From Hahellaceae bacterium (GTDB lineage: Bacteria; Pseudomonadota; Gammaproteobacteria; Pseudomonadales; Oleiphilaceae), in contig JACKOB010000002.1 of the NCBI GenBank assembly GCA_024234575.1, forward strand, positions 558,001 through 622,000: DNA of 64,000 nt. The letters run 5' to 3'. Positions 26,421-34,941 of this stretch are shown here, in pieces (position 1 is the first letter of the stretch; every line of letters begins with the position of its first letter). A model generated the notes under the pieces. The model was not told the DNA's origin. It searched no databases and saw nothing but the letters and a program-made list of their open reading frames with translations. The position numbers and the translations under genes were made by a program.

Positions 26421-27668
26421 TTATACTAACGCTTTTTCGAGAGCCATTTGATAAGCAAACGTTTCTCTTGCTCTTACCAGGTGAGTTTTATCGCCATCGA
26501 CCAGCACTTCAGCCGCTCGATTGCGGCTGTTATAGTTCGAACTCATGCTAAAACCGTAAGCACCAGCAGATTTTACCGCCAACAAGTCACCGGCTTTTAT
26601 GCGCAGCGGCCGGTCTTTACCCAGGAAGTCACCGGTTTCGCAGACCGGGCCAACCAGGTCATAGATCTGCTCTGGTTCACTGCTGTCATGATTAACATTA
26701 ACTATTTTCTGCCAGGCACCATAAAGCGAAGGGCGCAGAAGATCATTCATGGCCGCATCGATGATAGCGAAATTCTTATGTGGCGTTGGCTTGATATATT
26801 CAACACGAGTCAGCAATACGCCAGCGTTGGCAGATATTGACCGCCCCGGCTCCATTACTAACTCTATTTTGCGATCACCCAGCTGACGAATGACCTGGCT
26901 GACATATTCGGCCGGCTCAGGTGGGGTTTCATTATTATAGCGAACCCCCAAACCACCACCGAGATCAAGGTGACGGATATGAATGCCTTCTGCATCCAAA
27001 GCGTCTACCAATGCCAGCACCCGTGTCAGGGCATCAAGGAATGGCGCGACTTCTGTTAATTGTGACCCGATATGACAGTCGACACCTATCACGTTAATAG
27101 CAGGCAGATCTTTGGCAACCTTATAAGCCTCAATAGCCGTATCGATACTGATACCAAACTTGTTCTCTTTCAAACCGGTAGAAATATAAGGGTGAGTACC
27201 GGCATCAACATCTGGATTAACCCGGAAAGAGACCGAGGCAGACTTACCCATTTCTGCGGCCACATCATTTAAGCGATAGAGTTCTGGCAATGACTCAATA
27301 TTAAAACAGTGAACACCTACTTCCAGTGCGCGCTGCATTTCGCTGACCTGCTTTCCAACACCTGAGAACATGATACGCTCAGGCTTACCACCCGCCGCGA
27401 GAACACGTTCGAGTTCACCCACTGAAACAATATCAAAACCAGAACCAAGCTTCGCCAGAACACTTAGCACACCGAGGTTTGAGTTGGATTTTACGGCATA
27501 GCAAATCAGATGCGGATGGTCGCCGAAAGCGGTGTCATAGGCACGATAATGACGCTCAAGGGTCTTGCGGGAATACACATAGCAGGGGGTGCCATACTCA
27601 TCTGCAATGTTGTTCAGAGACACGTCTTCAGCGTACAGCTCATTATTCTTTAATTCAAAATAGTCCAT
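26421..27668 (-). CDS. lysA: diaminopimelate decarboxylase
   Basis: LysA makes L-lysine from meso-diaminopimelate with pyridoxal phosphate. The 415-residue protein has the cofactor lysine in 'ICYAVKSNSNLGVL', the glycine-rich 'HLDLGGGLGVRY' phosphate loop, 'ELVMEPGRSI' and the active-site Cys motif 'VCETGDFLGKDR'. Length and ends are typical. A three-copy direct repeat lies just upstream of its start. It is placed between lptM and dapF. Confidence 0.97.
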   Translation of the reverse strand: MDYFELKNNELYAEDVSLNNIADEYGTPCYVYSRKTLERHYRAYDTAFGDHPHLICYAVKSNSNLGVLSVLAKLGSGFDIVSVGELERVLAAGGKPERIMFSGVGKQVSEMQRALEVGVHCFNIESLPELYRLNDVAAEMGKSASVSFRVNPDVDAGTHPYISTGLKENKFGISIDTAIEAYKVAKDLPAINVIGVDCHIGSQLTEVAPFLDALTRVLALVDALDAEGIHIRHLDLGGGLGVRYNNETPPEPAEYVSQVIRQLGDRKIELVMEPGRSISANAGVLLTRVEYIKPTPHKNFAIIDAAMNDLLRPSLYGAWQKIVNVNHDSSEPEQIYDLVGPVCETGDFLGKDRPLRIKAGDLLAVKSAGAYGFSMSSNYNSRNRAAEVLVDGDKTHLVRARETFAYQMALEKALV

Positions 27669-27688
27669 TTATCTTATCTATACTCTCT

Positions 27689-27735
27689 ACTCTCGGTTAC
27701 AGCACTCTCAGTTACAGCGCACTCTCAGTAACAGC
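27689..27735. repeat. three direct repeats of a 15-bp unit upstream of lysA
   Basis: ACTCTCRGTWACAGC occurs at 27689-27703, 27704-27718 and 27721-27735 with at most two differences. The copies are head to tail, 21 bases upstream of the lysA start. They could be regulator sites or a replication-slippage product. Confidence 0.8.
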
Positions 27736-27829
27736 GATACTTGCAATGTCAATCACTGCACCGGCGGGCTGTAAACCTGGCCACCATACAAAACTACCGC
27801 GCGGTAATCTTGCCCACGCTCCCCTAACC

Positions 27830-27997
27830 CTACTTACTGTTTTTTTTATCCCGGTCGTCAACAGACGACGATGACGCCTGTGGCGGCTCTGCTGATGTAT
27901 CAGCAAGATAAAGTGCGCCTTTCTGCCCGCAACCAGACAGCATTAACGTCAAGATAAATATAGCTGTTAACGATTTTGGCTTTTTAATCAAAGACAT
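27830..27997 (-). CDS. lptM: LptM (YifL/LppL) small outer-membrane lipoprotein
   Basis: A 55-residue lipoprotein is encoded here, easily missed because of its size. Its signal is MSLIKKPKSLTAIFILTLML with lipobox LSGC (Cys at residue 23), followed by the family hallmark 'CGQKGALYL'. The rest is a short Ser/Asp/Lys tail. LptM in E. coli helps LptD mature in the outer membrane by assisting disulfide formation in the LPS translocon. The location upstream of lysA-dapF matches lppL in Pseudomonas and yifL in enterobacteria, supporting the call. Confidence 0.92.
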   Translation of the reverse strand: MSLIKKPKSLTAIFILTLMLSGCGQKGALYLADTSAEPPQASSSSVDDRDKKNSK

Positions 27998-28109
27998 AGG
28001 TTTGGCTTCTTAGCATCATCGAGAATGGGTTAAGGAAATTGTCTCAAGTATACTCATTACCACTTTGAAACACTAACCTCACATGCAACATCACCGGCGG
28101 CAAAGGCTG

Positions 28110-31016
28110 TCAGGGCGCTGCTCCACGACGACCATCGTAACTGGAAATGGCCTGGTTCAGTTCGTGCTCTATCGCCAATTTATACTGCATATACTGTACT
28201 GTCTGGATATCAACCTGATAATCACTTTCGTTAAGATCATGGGGCAAGCCCACATCGGTGACATAGCAAGGATAGAGTTCACCACCTTTTCTTCGTGACA
28301 CGATGAAGTGCGCCACAGCAGAAACCAGCTGATCGCCGTACTCCATTGCAGAGAATTCCTGCTGATCACAAAATATATCGAACGTAAGATTGTTATCGAA
28401 ATCTCGTAAGCCAATTGCCTGCACTTCAAAATAATTAGGTGGTTCAGACACATCCCCCAGCGGCACCTCAATTACCTCAACGTCATTGGCCTTCTCTGTT
28501 TTTAGCTGATAAAACTGAATATCTTTGTCTAGCCAGCTGACATCCGATTGCGAACGTATTTGCCGTCGCTCTTTCACCGACTGCAAAAAGCGCCATAAGG
28601 GTAGCAACAATGTGTGTGTATCGTGATAGTGGGTGACAAACCGGCATAGAGAGGCTTTTTCATCCGAAACAAAGACTTCGGCCAAACCATCGCGGGTGCG
28701 AAAAAAAATCTGCACGGATTCTTTTTTCGATCGCTCCAGTACGCGCTTCAGCCAGAGAGTGTCTTCCAGCGCATAGCGGTCAACCACTACAGGGCTGTAG
28801 TTTCGCTGCGGTAACCCAAGAAATTCAATCAACTGTTCCAGAGAATCAAAGCCGGTAAAGCCTGGGCTGTTGTCAAAGAAGTGAATAACGAAGTAACGGC
28901 GATCAAGCTCAATGACATAACGTGACTCAAGATTGCCCTGTGGGCCAAAAAACACCTGTGTCACCTCTTGCAACAGCTCTTCAACACGCTTGGCGATAGC
29001 CGCCGCCCGCGACTGACAAAAACAGCGTACGTTAATTGCCGGTAAACCCTGACCTGCGGGCATCGATGCAATCTGCGCCAGCGTGTTTTTCAAGCATTGA
29101 ACCAGTGTATCCCCCAGCTCATAGCGGCTGACAAGAATCTCATTCCAGCTGTTGCGCACGACCTGATCCAATGTCAAAACAAGGTTTTCGCGCAGCGAGC
29201 TGTAACCCAAAGAATCTGAACGACTGCTTATTTTGTGCATACCACGAGAGCTAAGCCCGGCCATCGGGTCGACACCAACATTGACAAAAATGATGCTTTG
29301 CAAAATATAGCTTTGCTCTTTATAGGTCTCCTGCGCCACTGCCGGTAACGGTAACGACAGCAATGATCGCAAGCTATCAATAATATTGCGCAGCTCGTCT
29401 AATGTGACGGCAGATGCTCCCGGCATTAAACCAAGCCGGGTAGAACGCCCGAGCAGACCATTGTAATAGCACCAGACAATCAGTTCGAGCAAACCCGTTG
29501 AGCGTCGGGTAATGGGATGAAAGGGTGCATCAGCAGCATTGTCGAGGTCACGATAGAGCAGCCACCCCTTGGCATCGTTACCAAAAGACTGGGAGCTGGC
29601 ATGATGAAACGCCAAACTCTCTTCGACCATCGCCGGGGCAATATTGGGGTTAATATATTCCACCTTACCGGCCTTACGCTGAAAGGCCGCATAGAGTTTT
29701 CGCCCCAAAAGATTCATGTCTTCCGGATTAATGGTCGCTTTTAAACCGTGCTGCCTGGCATATTGTGACAAAAACCGATAACAGTGGGTGAGTTCATTCA
29801 CAACAGCTTTACGTTCTACCAGCACCTGATTGACCCGCCAGTGGATACGCCCATCGAGATACTTTAGTTCACGTTGCGACCAGTCCCATTCGGCGACCAG
29901 TTTTTCCATTGCCTGATGTCGCCAGTTTGCTCTTGTGCCGGCATGTTTAGCGGTTAGTTTTATACCCACTTTCAGATAAAAGCTCTTGCGCACCAATAGT
30001 AACCGGGCAGTCTCTCCGCGACCCAGCAGGTAACGCTCCAAGCGTCGATAAATCATAACATAAGGGTCGAGCATATCCGGATCGGTCACCCCTTGATAGA
30101 TCGTCGCTTTAAAATCGAGGCTCATATTTGGCTGCTGGGGAAGCTCTTGCGCATAAACCTCATTTAACATCAGCTTCAGCACAGATTTGTAAGGCGCATC
30201 AATGCCTTTGTAGAGCTGCCAAATTCCCGAGCCGATAAACTCGCCGCGCGGAATCCGCAAGATGTCACCAAAGTCGATATACTCTTCCCGCTTTATAAAG
30301 CGCTGGTCCTGCAACCATGCAGCCCATTTGCGGTACGATTTCTCTTGATCGACAGGAATCAACCACCACAAGGGATAGCAACCTGCCACCCAAATACTGG
30401 TGCGATAAAATTCATCCAGCAGTAAAAAATGTAGGGCTGTACCACAATCTTCTGCATCCAGTTCGGACTCCTGCCGCCCCTCACGAAAGGCTGCCGCATT
30501 CATCGGAAAAAAATGCAACTCAAGCCCGAGGCTATCTGCCCAGGCAGAGATCTTCGTGCACTTCTCGGTTAAGGACTGCAATCCAGCGGCATCGAGCGTC
30601 TCACGATAGCAAAGCCATACGTCAAAATCGCTGGCACCAGAATGAGCAATCGACCCGGTGCTGCCCATCAAAAAAAGGCTGGTGATATCCGGCAGATGCC
30701 GCACTTCATCATGGTAGCGGAAGGTTTTGCTAAAGCGCATCGCAGCATCCAATGCTTCCGCCTCTGGTACATAATTCGCAATACGATAAGGACAATCTCT
30801 TGCCCCATACCCTGGCAACAAAGGATGGTTTACGTGAAAAAGCAAGGGTAATAAATCAAGCACCTGCTGCTGGCGCAATGAAATACTGTCGTGAGTTCGC
30901 TGCAGGCGCAACTGGTTCATCTCGAGAAATCTCGCGATGACTGCCTTCAATTGTTTACGATCTACCCCTTCGTTGAAGTCTGGTTTAATGGGCTTGATCG
31001 ACGCCAGTGATTTCAT
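28110..31016 (-). CDS. cyaA: class I adenylate cyclase
   Basis: This 968-residue class I cyclase makes cyclic AMP for CRP/Vfr-type control. The nucleotidyltransferase-like catalytic part is in the N-terminal half, with the active-site block 'MGSTGSIAHSGASDFDVWLCY' split here as 'MGSTGSIAHSGAS' and 'DFDVWLCYRE' near residues 115-140. Downstream, 'SWVAGCYPLWWLIP'-like 'VAGCYPLWWLIPVDQEK' is another class I hallmark. The regulatory C-terminal half is long, as in Pseudomonas CyaA. Its neighbour lptM is in the same direction, but cyaY, usual nearby, is absent. I see no confident CRP site upstream. Confidence 0.96.
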   Translation of the reverse strand: MKSLASIKPIKPDFNEGVDRKQLKAVIARFLEMNQLRLQRTHDSISLRQQQVLDLLPLLFHVNHPLLPGYGARDCPYRIANYVPEAEALDAAMRFSKTFRYHDEVRHLPDITSLFLMGSTGSIAHSGASDFDVWLCYRETLDAAGLQSLTEKCTKISAWADSLGLELHFFPMNAAAFREGRQESELDAEDCGTALHFLLLDEFYRTSIWVAGCYPLWWLIPVDQEKSYRKWAAWLQDQRFIKREEYIDFGDILRIPRGEFIGSGIWQLYKGIDAPYKSVLKLMLNEVYAQELPQQPNMSLDFKATIYQGVTDPDMLDPYVMIYRRLERYLLGRGETARLLLVRKSFYLKVGIKLTAKHAGTRANWRHQAMEKLVAEWDWSQRELKYLDGRIHWRVNQVLVERKAVVNELTHCYRFLSQYARQHGLKATINPEDMNLLGRKLYAAFQRKAGKVEYINPNIAPAMVEESLAFHHASSQSFGNDAKGWLLYRDLDNAADAPFHPITRRSTGLLELIVWCYYNGLLGRSTRLGLMPGASAVTLDELRNIIDSLRSLLSLPLPAVAQETYKEQSYILQSIIFVNVGVDPMAGLSSRGMHKISSRSDSLGYSSLRENLVLTLDQVVRNSWNEILVSRYELGDTLVQCLKNTLAQIASMPAGQGLPAINVRCFCQSRAAAIAKRVEELLQEVTQVFFGPQGNLESRYVIELDRRYFVIHFFDNSPGFTGFDSLEQLIEFLGLPQRNYSPVVVDRYALEDTLWLKRVLERSKKESVQIFFRTRDGLAEVFVSDEKASLCRFVTHYHDTHTLLLPLWRFLQSVKERRQIRSQSDVSWLDKDIQFYQLKTEKANDVEVIEVPLGDVSEPPNYFEVQAIGLRDFDNNLTFDIFCDQQEFSAMEYGDQLVSAVAHFIVSRRKGGELYPCYVTDVGLPHDLNESDYQVDIQTVQYMQYKLAIEHELNQAISSYDGRRGAAP

Positions 31017-31317
31017 TCAGTATCCGACTGTAGTTAGTGTCACCCACACTTCCATCAAGAGGCGGGCAGTTATTTTTTTCTATCTTTGCAAGACGCTTGT
31101 ATCTTTTAGCGACTATTGTAAATATAGACCGATCCTGTTTACTGTGTTCGAAAACAACATTAAAGCCACTAATAACGTATAACGCTGGTGAGAGTCAGCA
31201 TCGTTCGTTATTAAAAACGCAAAAAGAAACCTTCTGAGCACCATTATAAAAACAGGCATAGCAGAAAGCTTCATCTGCTACCGACCAAAATTGTGCTGAC
31301 CAACACCGGGGTAACGA
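31017..31317. other. 301-base divergent gap between cyaA and the PAS-GGDEF-EAL gene
   Basis: The region must hold both promoters. TATATTTACAAT on the minus strand (near 31115-31126) could supply a -10 for cyaA, but no good -35 accompanies it. The AGTGT/ACACT arms near 31033-31048 are not a CRP site. No gene is visible. Confidence 0.4.
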
Positions 31318-33735
31318 TTGAAAGACTATATCATCAGTCGCGGACGTACCAAGAACGCGCTAATTGAGCAACCCAAACAGGCGACCATTTCAATAAACAG
31401 CACAGGGCTCATCGAGCGGGTTTGCGCTCATACTGAGAAATTCTTTGGCTTCAGTGCCGACGATCTGGTTGGAAAGCCTTTTAATATGCTGGTACCTGCG
31501 CAGGTTTACGACCCCAACTCCCCACATTTTCGCGACCTGTTAAAAAAAGGCGAGTCTATTCAAACGACCTTCGTACACAAAACCGGCTTCTTTTTTACCG
31601 GCACCATGACACCCAAGGCCGAAACAGAGGGCGAGGTCGACCCATTAATGACCTCGGCAATCGCCAAGCTGACATCCACAGATGCATCCAGCGGTCTATT
31701 ACAGACATTTCAAAATGTCGGGAAGATTGGCGGCTGGGAGTACGACCTGAACACCAACCACTTCGCCTGGTCGAACGGGGTTTATAAAATTTTTGATCTG
31801 GAAACCAACAGCGCCATCACCCCGGAACACGCACTGTACTACTTTCATGATCATCAACAAAAAGTGAAGGCCGCCTTTAAGCGCAGCGCCACGGATGGTG
31901 AATCCTGGCAATTGGAGCTCCCACTGATCAGTGCCCGCAACAAAACCCGCTGGGTCCGATTGATGGGGCGCGGTCAAAAGACAGACAATCGTGTTAGCAA
32001 ATTGATTGGCACAATTCAGGACATTACCGAAATCCACCAGGCCAAAGAAGATTACCAACTGCTGCACGATAGTATGGCCGGTATTATGGACAGCTCAGAC
32101 GACCTGATCGTTGCGCTCGACCGAGACTTGAAAATCATTCTGTTTAACGAGGCCTACGCGAAAAGTTTCGCCAGTACGTTTTCGGCAACCGTAAAAGTGG
32201 GCGATGCTATTGTCGAAAAGCTCGCCGCCTTCCCTAACGAGAAGCGTATTTATCAAAGGCTTTGGGAGCGTGCCCTCAGCCGCGATAGTTTTTGTGTGGA
32301 GATGCCTCTGGCACAACGGGATCAGGAGATGCCTGTATTCGAGATGCGTTTTACCCGCATCGTGAATAAAGACGGCGAGCTTATTGGCGCCGGCCATATC
32401 GCCCGTAACATCACCTCTAAAATAAAAGTACAGGAAAAGCTCAATTATATGGCGCGGCATGACCCACTGACGGGTCTGTTCAATCGACGAGAGTTTCAGC
32501 ATTTACTTGGCCGCGCCGTCGGCAATGCCAAAAAACGGGGCACCCGTCATGCCCTGCTCTATATGGATCTGGAAAACTTTAATGCGGTGAATGACGGCTG
32601 CGGCAATACGGCTGGGGATGAGCTTCTGCGCCAGGTAAGTCACGCGCTAACCACCAAAGTACGACAACGCGATGATATTGCCCGCATTGGTGGTGATGAG
32701 TTTGCCGCACTGCTTGAAAACTGTGGTGATAAAGAAGCGATTCGCGTTGCGGAGAATATCCGCGATGCCATTCTCGCGCTGAACTTTACCTGGGAAGGAA
32801 AAGCCTATCAAATTGGCATTAGTATCGGCATCGTCACCTTAACCAGTGCCAGCGACAGCCCCGAGCAGTTGATGAAAAAAGCCGATAGTGTCTGTTATGC
32901 GGCAAAGACTTCTGGCCCCAATAAAATCAACCTTTATCGCCCCCCTTCAGATAAAGACGAAGACGATGACAACAATTCGCTTCAAATCATCAAAACCATC
33001 AAGCATGCGCTGGAGTTTGAACAATATTTACGCATCCATGCCCAATCCATTAAACCAGTAACCAGCGCCGTTTGGGGCGATTTTTTTGAAATTCTCGTAC
33101 GCATCGAGGATGAAACCGGTGACACCCTGATGCCGGCCGATTTCTTGCCCATTGCCGAGCGGTACGATCTGACGCGGGAAATTGATCTGCGTATCGTCGC
33201 CAGGGTGCTGCACTGGCTAACATCGCACATTCATCTCGAGCACCGCATCAAACTATGCTCGATGAACCTGTCACCCATTTCGGTGCTTAATCAGCGCTTT
33301 ACTGACAAGCTTCTGATAATGCTTAAAAACACCAAAACAGATGTGTCCAAACTTTGCTTCGAGCTGCACGAATCACTTTTTATCAAACATGAGAAAATTG
33401 TTGCCGAGTTTGTTAAACAATTGTTAGCAACCGGCTGCAAAATTGCCGTTGACGGCGCAGGCACCCTTCCTTCCCACTACGATTACCTTAGCAATTTTGA
33501 TATTCAGTATGTAAAGATTTCCGGTGACATTATCCGCAAGATAGACAAAGACCCGTTGGCCCGCATCAAAGCAGACACACTGCATAAAATCGCCAATATC
33601 TGCGGCCAGCAAACAATTGGCATGCACATCGAAAACGAAGCGATTCTCACGGAAATACGAAAACTGGGGCTACATTTTGGTCAGGGGTTCCAAATCAGCA
33701 AGGTACTGACCTTAGATAAGGTGACGGAGCATTAG
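31318..33735 (+). CDS. multi-PAS GGDEF-EAL cyclic di-GMP protein with degenerate EAL
   Basis: The 805-residue cytoplasmic protein has three PAS-like modules (about residues 20-95, 125-245 with a PAC at 'IGTIQDITEIHQAK', and 250-375). A GGDEF domain follows (about 380-540) with intact 'GGDEF', the I-site RQRD five residues before it and 'DPLTGLFNRREF'. The C-terminal EAL domain (about 550-800) is altered: FEIL replaces the EAL motif, 'VDGAGT' replaces the metal-binding DDFGT, and ELHES replaces ExTES. It is therefore probably a cyclase with a binding or non-functional EAL. It starts with TTG after CGGGG; no ATG precedes the first PAS. Confidence 0.9.
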   Translation: MKDYIISRGRTKNALIEQPKQATISINSTGLIERVCAHTEKFFGFSADDLVGKPFNMLVPAQVYDPNSPHFRDLLKKGESIQTTFVHKTGFFFTGTMTPKAETEGEVDPLMTSAIAKLTSTDASSGLLQTFQNVGKIGGWEYDLNTNHFAWSNGVYKIFDLETNSAITPEHALYYFHDHQQKVKAAFKRSATDGESWQLELPLISARNKTRWVRLMGRGQKTDNRVSKLIGTIQDITEIHQAKEDYQLLHDSMAGIMDSSDDLIVALDRDLKIILFNEAYAKSFASTFSATVKVGDAIVEKLAAFPNEKRIYQRLWERALSRDSFCVEMPLAQRDQEMPVFEMRFTRIVNKDGELIGAGHIARNITSKIKVQEKLNYMARHDPLTGLFNRREFQHLLGRAVGNAKKRGTRHALLYMDLENFNAVNDGCGNTAGDELLRQVSHALTTKVRQRDDIARIGGDEFAALLENCGDKEAIRVAENIRDAILALNFTWEGKAYQIGISIGIVTLTSASDSPEQLMKKADSVCYAAKTSGPNKINLYRPPSDKDEDDDNNSLQIIKTIKHALEFEQYLRIHAQSIKPVTSAVWGDFFEILVRIEDETGDTLMPADFLPIAERYDLTREIDLRIVARVLHWLTSHIHLEHRIKLCSMNLSPISVLNQRFTDKLLIMLKNTKTDVSKLCFELHESLFIKHEKIVAEFVKQLLATGCKIAVDGAGTLPSHYDYLSNFDIQYVKISGDIIRKIDKDPLARIKADTLHKIANICGQQTIGMHIENEAILTEIRKLGLHFGQGFQISKVLTLDKVTEH

Positions 33736-33754
33736 TGAAGGAATACCGTCTGTG

Positions 33755-34066
33755 TCACGGTGATAATCGCGTAAAATCGGCTATCACCTCTGGAAACAAC
33801 CAAACGAGAATGGCGATGAGTGGGAATATATAAAAATACGCATTCATCAGGTGATAGATATAGGGTGAGGCGCCTTTTAGTTCCATAAAGTGATCAATAA
33901 CCAACCGGGCCTTCACTACAATAATGACGCATATAACAACGGTGACCAAAAGGCTGGGTTCGGCTTGCTCGGCAATCGCTGCATTGATAAGCGTCATCGC
34001 AATCAGCAGCAACCAGAGCTTATCTAAGTGTTTGCCGTCAGAAGAATAGGTCATTAACTTTTTCAT
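33755..34066 (-). CDS. norF: NorF-like small membrane protein (cytochrome oxidase subunit IV family)
   Basis: The 103-residue protein has three hydrophobic segments (about residues 16-36, 38-56 and 75-97) and the pattern 'VKARLVIDHFMELKGA' between them, typical of the prokaryotic COX4/NorF family. It starts at 34066 behind AGGAG at ideal spacing, 14 bases after the NorE-like gene, and is probably translated with it. NorF partners NorE in nitric-oxide reductase activation; a cytochrome oxidase role is the alternative. Confidence 0.75.
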   Translation of the reverse strand: MKKLMTYSSDGKHLDKLWLLLIAMTLINAAIAEQAEPSLLVTVVICVIIVVKARLVIDHFMELKGASPYIYHLMNAYFYIFPLIAILVWLFPEVIADFTRLSP

Positions 34067-34080
34067 GGGGATCTCCTGCC

Positions 34081-34731
34081 TCACCGAAGAACGTAGAGTA
34101 GTGGAAATATCATAATCCAGGCCAGATCAATCATATGCCAGTAACAAGCCGCTGCTATTAATCCCGCATGGTTGTTGGCATCGTATCGTCCGGATGTAAT
34201 CTGCAAGATCGCCCAGATAATGCCACCACTTCCCCAGCCAACATGCAGCATATGATTAAATGTCGTGTAGTAGTAAACGGTATAGAAATTATTGGTATTA
34301 GTTTCAATGCCTTTGGCAAAGTTCCATTGAAACTCCATATATTTAACAATCAGATAAAGACCGCCACAAAAAACAGCCATCCATAACCACCTCACGGCTG
34401 CCTTTGCATCACCTAGCCGTAGAGAAAATATCCCCTTCACGACAAAATAGCTGCTGGTGATTAATATCAATGTATTGATGGTGCCCGCAGCGGTGTGCAA
34501 CTCAAGCGGGCCCGCAGCAAATTCTTCGGGGTAGTGAGTGCGCGCAATAAAATAAATGACAAAGAAAAGTGCAAACTCAGTCAGTTCTGAAAATATGCCC
34601 ACCCAAATCGCTGGATTACCGGGAATAGCCTTGGGATCGAAGGCGGGCTTTATCGTCGATTCTGGCAGGCCATTAGAGCCGAGAGACAGCACCGATACCT
34701 CTGCAGGTGAGGGTTTGTTTAGAATACTCAT
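34081..34731 (-). CDS. norE: NorE-like cytochrome c oxidase subunit III family protein
   Basis: The 216-residue membrane protein matches the subunit III/NorE family: 'VGIFSELTEFALFFVIYFIAR' carries the acidic residues of helix I, 'THYPEEFAAG' and 'LHTAAGTINTLILITSSYFV' follow, and 'CYWHMIDLAWIMIFPLLYV' is the family's final helix. About five membrane segments are visible. NorE usually accompanies norCB, but no catalytic nor gene or oxidase subunit is in this window, so the partner enzyme must be elsewhere. The 'FNHMLHVGWG' loop is characteristic of NorE rather than CoxC. Confidence 0.8.
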   Translation of the reverse strand: MSILNKPSPAEVSVLSLGSNGLPESTIKPAFDPKAIPGNPAIWVGIFSELTEFALFFVIYFIARTHYPEEFAAGPLELHTAAGTINTLILITSSYFVVKGIFSLRLGDAKAAVRWLWMAVFCGGLYLIVKYMEFQWNFAKGIETNTNNFYTVYYYTTFNHMLHVGWGSGGIIWAILQITSGRYDANNHAGLIAAACYWHMIDLAWIMIFPLLYVLR

Positions 34732-34941
34732 AAGTTCAGCTGCCTTGATTAATCAGAAAATTCAATCAAAAGATCAGACTCTTCCTATGGATTCTACGCC
34801 TGTTCAATACCTCCCAAGTTGATGATTCGCAAGAAGCAGATAATTACTGGCTATTTCAATTTCCCACAACAACACCAACAAACTCACAGTCGTCGTTGTC
34901 ATTCGCTCCCTGCTGAATCACTTCCAAACAACAGTACGCAA

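Noticed and set aside
31033..31048. CRP-like site upstream of cyaA
   Set aside because: The AGTGT and ACACT arms lack the TGTGA/TCACA core and have the wrong spacing.
34742..34770. FNR box upstream of norE
   Set aside because: TTGAT and ATCAG/ATCAA are present, but the spacing is two bases or wrong, not the four needed.
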